From: a virus
Reading direction: 5' to 3' (one strand)
Length of the DNA: 42,857 nt
IMG/VR virus record: IMGVR_UViG_3300009431_000038
Location: 1-42,857 of that record
Part shown: positions 1 to 6,703 of the stretch, one piece after another
How the letters are laid out: every line of letters begins with the position of its first letter
How positions within the stretch are numbered: position 1 is the stretch's first letter
Position numbers and translations under genes: made by a program
The notes under the pieces: model-generated
The model's database searches: none
What the model was told of the DNA's origin: nothing
Seen by the model: the letters and a program-made list of their open reading frames with translations, nothing else

Positions 1-21
1 CAATGGTTAGTCTATCCATTG
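1..21. promoter_or_regulatory. Inverted repeat at the left window end, operator candidate
   Basis: CAATGG at 1-6 and CCATTG at 16-21 are perfect inverted arms around a 9-nt loop, upstream of the TTG start at 55. If the window ends join, a TATA-like stretch at 42848-42855 lies just before this repeat. That is the same arrangement as the TATA box and inverted repeat at 7510-7544, so an operator near the transcription start is plausible. Confidence 0.35.
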
Positions 22-54
22 TCTATTGTAACAAATGAAGTGATGTGATATAAA

Positions 55-324
55 TTGAATTATAAAGTGATTATAAAAAGGAAGCCTGAAGAGTTTGCTC
101 ATGCTCTTCAAGTGTTTGGAGAAAGGATTAAGAGTGTTTTTTATGAGCCTTGTGAAGTTGGTGGTAGTTTGACTCATGTAGCGTTGGTTGAGTTATGGCC
201 TGTGGTTAAGACTATTAGAACTCCGATTGGTGATGAGTTACCAATCGCTGAGATGAATGGGTCTTTTGAGAAGGATAGGATTAAAGAGGAGCTAGAGGGT
301 CGAAATAAGAAGGTGAGAGAATGA
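55..324 (+). CDS. Hypothetical protein, first gene of the early operon
   Basis: An 89-residue protein that I do not recognise. It is mixed alpha/beta in character with a charged C-terminal tail. The start is TTG at 55: a stop lies in frame just upstream, the nearby ATG at 35 runs into a stop at once, and a GTGATG ribosome site sits about 9 nt before the TTG. The stop overlaps the next start as ATGA (321-324), so the two genes are translationally coupled. It is the leftmost gene of a chain that runs to the AAA+ ATPase, which points to early expression. Confidence 0.7.
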   Translation: MNYKVIIKRKPEEFAHALQVFGERIKSVFYEPCEVGGSLTHVALVELWPVVKTIRTPIGDELPIAEMNGSFEKDRIKEELEGRNKKVRE

Positions 325-449
325 GTTCTGGATATGCTGATGAGTGTTTCGAATTGATGGTTAAGTTAAAACAAAAACACTTAATAGAAGATTTAAGAGA
401 AATAAAGAGGTTTGCTGAGGATTTAATAGAAGATGGTGCTAAGGAATGA
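321..449 (+). CDS. Small hypothetical helical protein
   Basis: A 42-residue reading frame beginning MSSGYADECFELM and ending EDGAKE. It is charged and probably helical, and I recognise no domain. The start ATG overlaps the preceding stop (ATGA, 321-324), and its own stop overlaps the next start (ATGAC, 446-450). These overlaps on both sides, in a region where every gene is coupled this way, are the main evidence that it is real despite its size. Confidence 0.6.
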   Translation: MSSGYADECFELMVKLKQKHLIEDLREIKRFAEDLIEDGAKE

Positions 450-532
450 CTGAAACAATCAATGGTTATTTGGCTTTGTTCGGTCTTTTTATTAGTTTTT
501 GGTTGTTAACTATTGAAGCGAGGTTACACTAA
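446..532 (+). CDS. Very small single-span membrane protein
   Basis: A 28-residue frame, MTETINGYLALFGLF followed by ISFWLLTIEARLH. Residues 7 to 22 form one hydrophobic segment long enough to cross a membrane. It overlaps the upstream gene by four bases and shares one base with the next start (TAATG, 530-534). The role is unknown. Coupled tiny membrane proteins are common in viral early operons, but this one is short enough that chance cannot be excluded. Confidence 0.45.
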   Translation: MTETINGYLALFGLFISFWLLTIEARLH

Positions 533-672
533 TGACTGATGAAGGATATGTTTGTCGTTGCTGTGGGTTTTACTCCCATAGTTTCGATGACGAAAAGGAT
601 TATGATTGTCCTTACAAGGATGAGCATGGAGAGCATGATTTAAGCATGGTTTGGAGTACTGAGAAGGATTAA
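532..672 (+). CDS. Small zinc-binding protein
   Basis: A 46-residue acidic protein, beginning MTDEGYVCRCCGFYSH. It has a CxCC cluster at residues 8-11, a third cysteine region around residue 30 (DYDCPY) and histidines near the middle, so it probably binds zinc. The ATG at 532 shares a base with the preceding stop. It is too small for a catalytic domain; an adaptor or transcription-related role is possible but not shown by the sequence. Confidence 0.55.
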   Translation: MTDEGYVCRCCGFYSHSFDDEKDYDCPYKDEHGEHDLSMVWSTEKD

Positions 673-698
673 AATAGTTGTGAGGTTAAATAAGTAGT

Positions 699-899
699 AT
701 GAAAGTACAAGATTTAGTAAGGGAGATAAAAAAGTCTTTCCGTTGTGGTTGTGACTTAGCTAGTCTACCTGAGCCTTTGGAGATTAAGGTTAAGTGTCGG
801 GCTTGTGGTAACTTGTTAGTGTTAGTTCCTAAGCCTGAGGTTAAACCTATCAAAGAGGATAAGGTAGAGAAGAAGGTTAAGAGGAAGCGTAAACAATGA
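699..899 (+). CDS. Zinc-ribbon protein with a basic tail
   Basis: A 66-residue protein. Cysteines at about 16 and 18 (RCGCDL) and a CRAC pair at about 33-36 suggest a single zinc ribbon. The last 20 residues are almost all Lys, Arg, Glu and Val, a tail that could contact nucleic acid. It starts with ATG 26 nt after the preceding stop, and its stop overlaps the ATG of the AAA+ ATPase (896-899). A DNA-binding accessory to the ATPase is my inference from the coupling. Confidence 0.6.
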   Translation: MKVQDLVREIKKSFRCGCDLASLPEPLEIKVKCRACGNLLVLVPKPEVKPIKEDKVEKKVKRKRKQ

Positions 900-1768
900 G
901 TTTTTTTAAGAGGAAGCCTAAGGTTTCCTCTAATTCTTTTTATTCTAATACTTTGAATGGTTTATATTATGATGTTCATAAATATCTTGAGTTACTCACA
1001 TTGAAGGATAGTAAAAACACTTCATTAGTTATTCTTGGTCGGGGAGGGTTAGGTAAGACTCATAATATTATCAATCATTTGAGTAAGTTGGGGGTTGAGT
1101 ATGTTTATCTTAATAATTATACTACTTCTCTGGGTTTGTATAATTACTTGAGTGAGCATAAGGATAGTTTAATAGTACTTGATGATGTTGATAGCTTGGT
1201 TAATAATCGCACTGCTATTAGTACCTTGAAGTCTTGCTTGTGGCCTAATAATCTATTGGGTGAGCGTTGGGTAAACTATACTAGCACGAGTAAGAGCGTT
1301 AAGGATAAGAAGTTCTTATTCAGTGGTAAGATGATTATTTTACTTAACGAGTTCCCTAAATCAGTAAGTCTTAGAGCTTTAAGGGACAGGTCTTTATTTG
1401 TTGAATTTGACCTTAATAATAATGATTTATTCAAAATCTATCAAGAATTTGATAAGTCAGGAAAGGAGAGTTTAACTCCTTTTATTAAAAAGTATGGTAA
1501 GGATAATTATAATCTAACTCTTAGGTCTTATTTTAAACTACATGACTTAAAGAATCACTTCCCTAAAGAGTGGGAACGATTAGGAGTTAAGTTATTAGTA
1601 GAAGAAGGAAAGAACTTAAGGATTCAATGGATTGTTAGACGCTTAACTAAGAGTGAATTAAGTGTCAAGGACCAAATAGCTAGGTTTAAGTCTATTACAT
1701 CTATGGATAGAGCTACCTATTTCAGGTATAAGAATAAATTAAAAAGTCGCAAAAAGTCGCAGTTTTAA
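896..1768 (+). CDS. AAA+ ATPase, replication initiator or helicase-loader candidate
   Basis: A 290-residue P-loop ATPase. Walker A is GRGGLGKT at residues 48-55, and Walker B is LIVLDDVDSL at 92-101. A sensor-1-like Asn is at 151 in IILLNEF, and arginines at 160-165 (RALRDR) could act as finger or sensor-2 residues. The last 50 residues (from RRLTKSEL to YFRYKNKLKSR) read like a helix-turn-helix domain. An AAA+ core followed by a DNA-binding domain is typical of initiators of the Orc1/Cdc6 or DnaA kind and of helicase loaders. No primase or nuclease motif is visible. It is followed by a convergent block only 12 nt away. A transposition-type ATPase is an alternative. Confidence 0.65.
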   Translation: MSFFKRKPKVSSNSFYSNTLNGLYYDVHKYLELLTLKDSKNTSLVILGRGGLGKTHNIINHLSKLGVEYVYLNNYTTSLGLYNYLSEHKDSLIVLDDVDSLVNNRTAISTLKSCLWPNNLLGERWVNYTSTSKSVKDKKFLFSGKMIILLNEFPKSVSLRALRDRSLFVEFDLNNNDLFKIYQEFDKSGKESLTPFIKKYGKDNYNLTLRSYFKLHDLKNHFPKEWERLGVKLLVEEGKNLRIQWIVRRLTKSELSVKDQIARFKSITSMDRATYFRYKNKLKSRKKSQF

Positions 1769-1780
1769 GATTATGCTTAT

Positions 1781-2077
1781 TTATTTGAATTTTCGTTGCA
1801 GTACTGCTTCACAATAAGGACAACTCATTTCCCTAACATTTGCTTCAAAGTCTACCCATGAGTTACAGTGTGTGCATTTCCTTCTTACTTTCCCTTCTTT
1901 CTTCTTCAATAACTCTGACTCTAAGAACTCTGCTCTAGCCTTAAGCTTTAAGACTTCTTCTTTCAGTTCTTTAATGTCGTCAGTTTTTGGAATAATCGTT
2001 GGGATTTCAGCTTCATTTTCTATTAATGCGGTTTTTTCCTCTTTTGTATTAACGGGTTTTTTCTTTTCGAATGGCAT
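1781..2077 (-). CDS. Coiled-coil protein with a C-terminal zinc ribbon
   Basis: About 98 residues. The middle is a Lys/Glu-rich heptad-like helix (IKELKEEVLKLKARAEFLESELL). The C-terminal part carries CTHC and CPYC pairs, a classic zinc ribbon. I place the start at ATG 2077, because a GGGGGTGA ribosome site lies 9 nt upstream. The other in-frame ATG at 2086 directly abuts that site. It is the last gene of a four-gene block on the - strand inside the otherwise + strand early region. The function is unknown; oligomerisation through the coil and zinc-mediated binding are inferred. Confidence 0.6.
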   Translation of the reverse strand: MPFEKKKPVNTKEEKTALIENEAEIPTIIPKTDDIKELKEEVLKLKARAEFLESELLKKKEGKVRRKCTHCNSWVDFEANVREMSCPYCEAVLQRKFK

Positions 2078-2078
2078 C

Positions 2079-2447
2079 TTAATCATTCACCCCCACTGTA
2101 CTTTCATCTTTCAGCGTTCGTCTTAATGGTCTTTTGAAGATTGTTATGCCATGTCCTCTTGGGCATTCATAATCAAGCCATTTACTTACAACCATGTATT
2201 GGCCGCCTGTGCCTGGGTACTCTTTTTCTCCGAATTTTAGGAATTTATACTCTCGATTAGCGTATTCTTCATACCCTTTTAATCGGCCCATCCCTTTATC
2301 CTGACTAACGCATGTTTGGCAGATTATTTTATTTTCTTTCTTTGCTTTTTTAGTCCAACTTGCTAGTGTTTTCTCGAATGCCTTTCGGTCTTTCATTCGT
2401 TGTTTAAGATTGTCTATTGGTAGTTGTACTGGATTATCATCTTCCAT
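2079..2447 (-). CDS. Hypothetical protein with two cysteine pairs
   Basis: A 122-residue protein that I do not recognise. The N-terminal half is charged and helical. CQTC at about 43-46 and CPRGHG near 95 could together bind one zinc ion. The C-terminus is basic (FKRPLRRTLKDE). It begins with ATG directly after the stop of the upstream gene and ends 2 nt before the ATG of the next, so it is part of the same transcript. Confidence 0.6.
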   Translation of the reverse strand: MEDDNPVQLPIDNLKQRMKDRKAFEKTLASWTKKAKKENKIICQTCVSQDKGMGRLKGYEEYANREYKFLKFGEKEYPGTGGQYMVVSKWLDYECPRGHGITIFKRPLRRTLKDESTVGVND

Positions 2448-2651
2448 TTATTTCATCTCCTCTATTTTTATTTTAACAGCCCTACTTAGGGCTTCGAATA
2501 ACCATTTAATCTCGTCATACGTGTCTTCAATAGTTATTCCTCTTACGGTTAAGTTATAACTCTTGCTGCCGGGGCTGTTTTGACTGTAGACTCTGATGTT
2601 TACTGTTCGTTCCCCCCATTTTTTCCCTTTATGTTCTGATAACTCAACCAT
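2448..2651 (-). CDS. Small hypothetical protein
   Basis: A 67-residue protein. The first half alternates polar and hydrophobic residues like beta strands (RTVNIRVYSQ, SYNLTVRGI), and the second half is an amphipathic helix (DEIKWLFEALSRAVKIKIEEM). A beta-hairpin plus helix is a common fold for small DNA-binding or inhibitor proteins, but I cannot assign one. It sits between the HNH gene and the 122-residue gene on the same strand with almost no gaps. Confidence 0.55.
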   Translation of the reverse strand: MVELSEHKGKKWGERTVNIRVYSQNSPGSKSYNLTVRGITIEDTYDEIKWLFEALSRAVKIKIEEMK

Positions 2652-2666
2652 ATTAATTCATTTTTA

Positions 2667-2921
2667 TTATTTATTTTTTTGTGGATAATGTATTTTAATA
2701 TGACAATCCCGACAAACAGGACGTAAATATTTAGAATATAATTCCACAAATTTTTTATTAGTGTAGATTCTTGGAGAAGGTAAATCTTCATAAGTTATAT
2801 GATGAAATTCTTTTCTTATCCCACCACATTTGAAACATTTATTTCCTAATATTTCAATAAATTCATTTTTAAACCGAAATACTTCTCTTGATTCTTTTAT
2901 TGTTTTACACCATTCTCCCAT
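2667..2921 (-). CDS. HNH endonuclease
   Basis: An 84-residue stand-alone HNH nuclease. Zinc-binding CFKCGG at about 29-34 pairs with CRDC at about 70-73. The catalytic HH lies in EFHHITYEDL, and the final motif is CHIKIH. The length suits a minimal HNH domain without an extra DNA-recognition module. The ATG at 2921 follows a GGTGGAGTG ribosome site by 8 nt. It leads the reversed four-gene block and has its own promoter in the divergent region. Roles in homing, packaging or nicking are possible; position among early genes argues against the head-module packaging HNH. Confidence 0.75.
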   Translation of the reverse strand: MGEWCKTIKESREVFRFKNEFIEILGNKCFKCGGIRKEFHHITYEDLPSPRIYTNKKFVELYSKYLRPVCRDCHIKIHYPQKNK

Positions 2922-2968
2922 TTATTTTTCACTCCACCAAATAATAAATTATGTCATATTTCCTAAAT

Positions 2969-2985
2969 TAATGCTATAATTTAAG
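2969..2985 (-). promoter_or_regulatory. Promoter region for the reversed early block
   Basis: Read on the - strand, AAATTATAGCATTA lies about 50 nt before the HNH start at 2921. The AT-rich core fits a TATA box that would place transcription start near 2953 and leave a leader of about 30 nt containing the GGTGGAGTG ribosome site. It contains one imperfect copy of the TTATAGCATAA dyad. Confidence 0.5.
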
Positions 2986-3034
2986 CTTTTGGGTGGTTTT
3001 AATATTATTAACGCATTTTCCATGTGAAATTAAC

Positions 3035-3072
3035 GGACATTGTCCTTAAAAAGATTTATAAATATAGCATAA
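3035..3072 (+). promoter_or_regulatory. Promoter for a leaderless gene, with an upstream palindrome
   Basis: TTTATAAATATAGCATAATT starts at 3055 and holds both a TATA box (3055-3062) and a copy of the recurrent dyad. The box centre is 28.5 nt before the ATG at 3087, which has no ribosome site, so the transcript is probably leaderless. Ten bases upstream of the box lies the palindrome GGACA-T-TGTCC (3035-3045). The heptamer ATTAACG occurs at 3007 and 3029, 22 nt apart. Confidence 0.6.
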
Positions 3073-3086
3073 TTCCAACTTTATTG

Positions 3087-3284
3087 ATGATTATATCTAA
3101 AAAATTTGAAATGATTAATACAGGCAAGATGCAATTAATAAAAGAAAAGAATTTTAATTTAGGTAAGCAACTAACTAAAATAATATGTAAAGGACTAGAG
3201 TTAGAAAGAGTTTTAGATGCTTATTGGAAACAACAGGGTTACATTAAAGTTAAAAGTGTATCTTATGAGTGGGTGAAGAAATGA
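3087..3284 (+). CDS. Small hypothetical protein, leaderless
   Basis: A 65-residue basic protein beginning MIISKKFEMINTGKM, with no recognised domain. The frame stays open back to 3024, but a TATA box lies inside that extension. I therefore start at ATG 3087, which matches the expected transcription start. It opens a chain of at least nine small coupled genes that ends with the helicase. Position as first gene behind a strong promoter suggests early expression. A host-interaction role is possible but unsupported. Confidence 0.6.
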   Translation: MIISKKFEMINTGKMQLIKEKNFNLGKQLTKIICKGLELERVLDAYWKQQGYIKVKSVSYEWVKK

Positions 3285-3526
3285 TAACGTCGTTTTGGTT
3301 CCTCAAACACATTAAGGATAAGGAAGACTTGACAAATTACGCGATGAGTGATATGATAACGCCAAAAGAATACAAAGAATTAAAGGCTCAAGCCAAGAAG
3401 TACATTAAGGAGAAAGTTTTTGCTCATGCTAAGTGGAATAAGAAGATGGCTAAGAAATTGTATTGTGTTTATTGTGAAGTATTGGAGCGGGTGAAGGAGA
3501 TTGAAACTCCCGATAATGCTCTATGA
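3281..3526 (+). CDS. Small hypothetical helical protein
   Basis: An 81-residue protein, mostly helical and Lys-rich (MITPKEYKELKAQAKKYIKEKV), with one Cys pair near the C-terminus (YCVYCEVLE). An in-frame GTG exists at 3269, but the GGGTGA site at 3271-3276 favours ATG 3281. The start overlaps the preceding stop. Unrecognised. Confidence 0.6.
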   Translation: MITSFWFLKHIKDKEDLTNYAMSDMITPKEYKELKAQAKKYIKEKVFAHAKWNKKMAKKLYCVYCEVLERVKEIETPDNAL

Positions 3527-3629
3527 TTGTGAGAGGTGTGAATTAGTTCATATGAAAATCTATAAATTCAAGAGTCAATGGTTATGCAAGACTTGCCTGT
3601 ACCTATTTTATGGAGTGATGAGTGAATGA
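3516..3629 (+). CDS. Small zinc-ribbon protein
   Basis: A 37-residue frame beginning MLYDCERCELVHMK, with a second pair CKTC near residue 24. The two CxxC pairs about 16 residues apart form a complete zinc ribbon, which a chance frame would rarely produce. It overlaps the upstream gene by 11 nt, and its stop overlaps the next start as ATGA (3626-3629). The role is unknown; small zinc ribbons are frequent in archaeal viruses and often bind nucleic acid or partner proteins. Confidence 0.6.
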   Translation: MLYDCERCELVHMKIYKFKSQWLCKTCLYLFYGVMSE

Positions 3630-3883
3630 AGAAGTTAAGTGAATTAAATGGGTATAGACTCGAATGTAATACTGAAAAGATAGAGCATTATTATTTAACA
3701 AGGGATTCAACTAATAAGGGTGAGTTTATTAGCCGAAAGGATTTGCGTGATTGGGCAATAGAAATTTATTTAGAAATAAGAAATACTTTAAGGGGTCGTA
3801 AAGACTTGAATTATGATAGAGCTGAAGGTATACAAGAATTTCTAATAAATGCATTTGAATTAACTGAAGAGGATTTAAAATGA
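3626..3883 (+). CDS. Hypothetical protein
   Basis: An 85-residue protein with mixed charge: an N-terminal KLSELNGYRLEC segment, then predicted helices (RKDLRDWAIEIYLEIRNTL) and an acidic end (LTEEDLK). I do not recognise a family. It is coupled to both neighbours by ATGA overlaps, and its ribosome site GAGTGATGAGTGA lies in the preceding frame. The single Cys gives no metal-site signal. Confidence 0.6.
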   Translation: MKKLSELNGYRLECNTEKIEHYYLTRDSTNKGEFISRKDLRDWAIEIYLEIRNTLRGRKDLNYDRAEGIQEFLINAFELTEEDLK

Positions 3884-4074
3884 AAGGTAAAACGAAAGCT
3901 TATTGTGAAGGGATTCGTGATACTAAAGAGCGACTAAAGGAGCAAGCTATTAATGAAATCTTAGTGTTGAGAAATAAGTTAAAGGTTGTGGGTAAGCGTG
4001 AGCAGTTGAGGATAATGACCACTATTGAGTGGATTAAAGGTTTCTTTTTCATTAGGGAGGAAGAAATAATATGA
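3880..4074 (+). CDS. Small basic helical protein
   Basis: A 64-residue protein rich in Lys, Arg and Glu, with a long helix (GIRDTKERLKEQAINEILVLRNKLKVV) and an aromatic C-terminal patch (IKGFFFIREEE). No recognised domain. The ATG overlaps the previous stop, and the stop overlaps the next ATG at 4071. Its helical make-up would suit a protein-protein adaptor, which is inference only. Confidence 0.55.
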   Translation: MKGKTKAYCEGIRDTKERLKEQAINEILVLRNKLKVVGKREQLRIMTTIEWIKGFFFIREEEII

Positions 4075-4247
4075 ACTTTTTTAAAAAAATAAAAATTGAA
4101 ACTTATATTAAAATTTTAAAATGGATGTTAAGAGAAGATAAAAAAAGAATTCCTTTGCTTAAGAAAAGAATAAAGGAAAGTAAAGAGTTATTAAAATTCT
4201 TTGAATCATATTTGAGGGATATAAATGAAAACAAAACTAAAAATTAA
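4071..4247 (+). CDS. Small basic helical protein
   Basis: A 58-residue, Lys-rich and probably fully helical protein beginning MNFFKKIKIETYIKIL. It overlaps the upstream stop (ATATGA) and runs 23 nt into the next gene. The ribosome site GGGAGGAAG lies about 10 nt before the ATG. I do not recognise it. Local composition is very A-rich, so the Lys content may partly reflect base bias. Confidence 0.5.
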   Translation: MNFFKKIKIETYIKILKWMLREDKKRIPLLKKRIKESKELLKFFESYLRDINENKTKN

Positions 4248-4404
4248 ATTAGACAAACTAATAAGAAAACACGCTAGAATTAAATGGTTAGATAGATTAG
4301 GGGTTAATGGATTCGAGAGGCATCCTTACACATGGGAAGATTTTAAGAGAAATCATCCAGAATCAAAAAGATGGATAAAATTGATTGAGGAGTTAATTAA
4401 ATGA
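4225..4404 (+). CDS. Small hypothetical basic protein
   Basis: A 59-residue protein with a very basic N-terminus (MKTKLKIKLDKLIRKHARIKW) and a Trp-containing second half (YTWEDFKRNHPESKRWIKL). The GAGGGAT site 6 nt before the ATG supports this start, and the stop overlaps the next ATG as ATGA (4401-4404). The combination of basic helix and Trp/His residues could bind nucleic acid, but no known motif is visible. Confidence 0.55.
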   Translation: MKTKLKIKLDKLIRKHARIKWLDRLGVNGFERHPYTWEDFKRNHPESKRWIKLIEELIK

Positions 4405-4586
4405 CAGCATCAAAAGTAATTAAAGTATTAAGTAAAGAAATGAAACGATTAGAAAAAAGCTTGAAGAAGATGGATTACGAGCTTACTTGGTGGCGATATA
4501 AAACCGAAGATGATGGTGTAACAGGTAAACTTAAAATAAGTATAAATAAATTGAGGGATAAAAATGGAAGAGCTACCAAAGACTAA
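4401..4586 (+). CDS. Small coiled protein upstream of the helicase
   Basis: A 61-residue protein. The first 30 residues form a Lys-rich helix (VIKVLSKEMKRLEKSLKKM), followed by an aromatic segment (YELTWWRYKTEDD). It overlaps the helicase start by 23 nt, so helicase translation is probably coupled to it. No family is recognised. Its constant coupling to the helicase makes a replication accessory role worth considering. Confidence 0.55.
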   Translation: MTASKVIKVLSKEMKRLEKSLKKMDYELTWWRYKTEDDGVTGKLKISINKLRDKNGRATKD

Positions 4587-6225
4587 CACAGACGTTCCTG
4601 AGGAAGAACGAAAAGAACTAGAAAAGGAATTGAAAGAATCAGTCAAGATAAAAAACACACTCAAAGGAATAGACACCATCCACCCAGCAGGAATGGTCGT
4701 CGAGAACTTTGCGATAGAACCAATCGGAAGCGGTAAGTACATCTATAACATTCATAATCAACTCGGTGAGGCCACAGCCGAAATCAATTATGAAACTAAG
4801 AAATGGTTCATTAAGATAGAAGGAATAGAAGTACCCCTAGACGGCAAACCATTAGATAAAAGTGAATTAGTCTTTAATATGCCAGACAAAGACATTGTTA
4901 ATAAATTAATTAAAGGCAAAATAGAGCCAGTAACTTCCACAGAGCTTTATATTAATACTAAGAATTATTTTAAAAGATTTCTTGATTTGACTGAAGAATG
5001 CTATTATGATGGTTTAACGGTGGCTGCTTTCCAATCATGGTTACTGCCTGTTCTTAACTCTGTATTCTTCACAATGGCTTGTGGAGAGTTTGGAGGGGGG
5101 AAAACAGTTCAAATGAGTACTTTAAAACATGTATGCCGCCATGGTTATCAACCAGACCCAAGTGTTGCCTTCATTGGTCGATGCTTAGACCGATGGAAGG
5201 TTACTCCATTCATTGATGAATTCGATAAACTAGGAGAAAAAGATAATGAATTATACCGAATTGTGAGAACAGCCTATCGAAGAGGGGGGACTTACACTAG
5301 AATGGCTGATAAAGGTCAAAGAGTTGAGTCATTCAATACTTTTGGTATGATTGGCTTCACAGTTCATGGAACGATCGAAGACGCGCTACAAACAAGAAGC
5401 CTTCCATTATACACAACTGTTAATGAAAGGAAAGAATTACCTAAATTGGGCAACGTGCGCAACCACATCGGCAACACCCTTTATAACCAATTTTTTATAT
5501 GGTATATTAGGAATATAGTAGATATATATAATAAGTATGTTGCTCATGTTGCTCATGTTGTTGATATTATAAATAATAATATATACGGTGGCAACGATAG
5601 TGAGTTACTTAGTGTTATACAGTTTGAGTCTGCTGGGAACGGGCAACACGGCAACACGGGCAACCATGAAGGAAGAAATGCAGAACTCCATCAGGTAATT
5701 CTTGAGCTATTGCATTGGATTGGCTTTCTTCGAACGGGCAACGACTTGGGCAACAACATCCTTAAATCAGTTGATAGATTATTAGAATTAAAGAATGAAA
5801 TACGCGAGGAATTGAGGGAAACGGGGGTTAGCGGCATTTTAAGGGATTGGTTAGTAGTTTATTATAAAAAACATAGAATGGACGCGCAATATAGAACTGA
5901 AAATGGATTATTTGTTGGCGCTAATCAAGAGATTTATGATGGATTAACTGCTTACGCTAAGAATAAAGGTTATACTTTTCATATTCCGCCCAGTGAGTAT
6001 CGTGGTTTGATGAGGGATTTTGGTTGGGCTAAAGGTAAGAATGAGCGTAAAATGAGGGTAAGGCTTCAATCAGAGGAGAAAAAAGTTATTCGCTTAGCTT
6101 TTATTTATGATGAGCGTATTCAGCGTAATCTTGGGATTAAGATCGAACCCTTAAAGGAGGAGCGCACTTTTGAGGATTTTTTAGACAAAGGAGTAAATGA
6201 AATTACGGAGGCTGATGATAATTAA
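4564..6225 (+). CDS. Replicative DNA helicase (P-loop, primase-helicase type)
   Basis: A 553-residue protein with the pattern of the helicase half of phage and plasmid primase-helicases. Walker A is GEFGGGKT at 174-181, and Walker B is VTPFIDEFDKL at 213-223. A Gly/Arg segment (AYRRGGTYTRM) follows at 237-247, and a TRSLP arginine-finger-like stretch at 277-281. Residues 1-130 are a separate N-terminal domain with no visible primase motif. Residues 295-397 are a Gly/Asn-rich linker encoded by an origin-like repeat array, and residues 400-525 look like a winged-helix DNA-binding domain. The role would be unwinding viral DNA, perhaps after loading by the AAA+ protein at 896. I am sure of the ATPase and fairly sure of the helicase role. 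Confidence 0.75.
   Translation: MEELPKTNTDVPEEERKELEKELKESVKIKNTLKGIDTIHPAGMVVENFAIEPIGSGKYIYNIHNQLGEATAEINYETKKWFIKIEGIEVPLDGKPLDKSELVFNMPDKDIVNKLIKGKIEPVTSTELYINTKNYFKRFLDLTEECYYDGLTVAAFQSWLLPVLNSVFFTMACGEFGGGKTVQMSTLKHVCRHGYQPDPSVAFIGRCLDRWKVTPFIDEFDKLGEKDNELYRIVRTAYRRGGTYTRMADKGQRVESFNTFGMIGFTVHGTIEDALQTRSLPLYTTVNERKELPKLGNVRNHIGNTLYNQFFIWYIRNIVDIYNKYVAHVAHVVDIINNNIYGGNDSELLSVIQFESAGNGQHGNTGNHEGRNAELHQVILELLHWIGFLRTGNDLGNNILKSVDRLLELKNEIREELRETGVSGILRDWLVVYYKKHRMDAQYRTENGLFVGANQEIYDGLTAYAKNKGYTFHIPPSEYRGLMRDFGWAKGKNERKMRVRLQSEEKKVIRLAFIYDERIQRNLGIKIEPLKEERTFEDFLDKGVNEITEADDN
5446..5756 (+). repeat. GCAAC iteron array flanking AT-rich DNA, candidate replication origin
   Basis: Inside the helicase gene, GGGCAAC occurs at 5448, 5641, 5658, 5736 and 5748. 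The close variants GCGCAAC (5457), CGGCAAC (5469, 5649) and TGGCAAC (5589) share its core. The opposite orientation appears as GTTGCTCAT, repeated twice at 5539-5556. Between the left and right clusters lie stretches that are about 84% A+T (5481-5538) and about 90% A+T (5557-5585). Iterons around an AT-rich unwinding zone are the layout of many origins, and phage lambda places its origin inside the O initiator gene in the same way. Confidence 0.55.
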
Positions 6226-6703
6226 ATATTGTGTTGCTTGCGGTAAAGAAATAAACAAAAATCTAAAGCCATCTCTTTTTAATACAAGAATTTTTTGTTC
6301 ACATGATTGTGCTAATAAGTTTAGGAGTGGTTCAAAACACCCAATGTGGAAGGGTGGAAAGAGTTTAACAGGTAGTAAATATATCTTATTAAGGGCTTCA
6401 TTATTATCAAAAGAAGATAGAGATAAATATGGATCAATGATTACTAAAAAGAATACTATACTTGAACACCGTCTTGTTGCTGCAAAAAAAATAGGAAGAC
6501 CACTAACACAATTTGAGATAGTTCATCATCTTAATGGAGATAAAACAGATAATAGACCTGAAAATTTAATTGTTTTGACTAGAAAGGAACACAATATTGA
6601 GCATTATTTAAAAGAAGGATTATTGGTTTGTCCACAATGTGGTTTTAATTTCAAAGACAAAGGTATGGGGGATCATGATGAGGAAGCCAATGTATCTGGG
6701 TAG
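6197..6703 (+). CDS. HNH homing-type endonuclease
   Basis: A 168-residue protein. The N-terminal zinc knuckle uses CVAC and CSHDC. A HPMWKGG segment follows, as in many phage homing nucleases. The HNH core reads EHRLVAAKKIGRP, then EIVHHLNGDKTDNRPENL and RKEHNIEH. A C-terminal CPQC pair adds a further half-ribbon. Two starts are possible: ATG 6197 (AAAGGAG site, 3-nt spacing) or ATG 6215 (GGAGG site, 3-nt spacing), and the domain begins after both. It overlaps the helicase stop and the next gene, an arrangement typical of a mobile endonuclease wedged into a compact operon. Confidence 0.8.
   Translation: MKLRRLMIIKYCVACGKEINKNLKPSLFNTRIFCSHDCANKFRSGSKHPMWKGGKSLTGSKYILLRASLLSKEDRDKYGSMITKKNTILEHRLVAAKKIGRPLTQFEIVHHLNGDKTDNRPENLIVLTRKEHNIEHYLKEGLLVCPQCGFNFKDKGMGDHDEEANVSG

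Noticed and set aside
1742-1761. Direct repeat AAAAAGTCGC twice at the end of the AAA+ gene
   Set aside because: Only two short copies encoding Lys/Ser/Arg; no further copies to suggest iterons.
2600-2791. Open frame of 63 codons overlapping the HNH gene
   Set aside because: It overlaps both a clear HNH domain and the next gene in another frame and has no recognisable content.
3024-3086. Upstream extension of the small gene to ATG 3024
   Set aside because: A TATA box at 3055-3062 lies inside it and predicts a transcript starting near ATG 3087.
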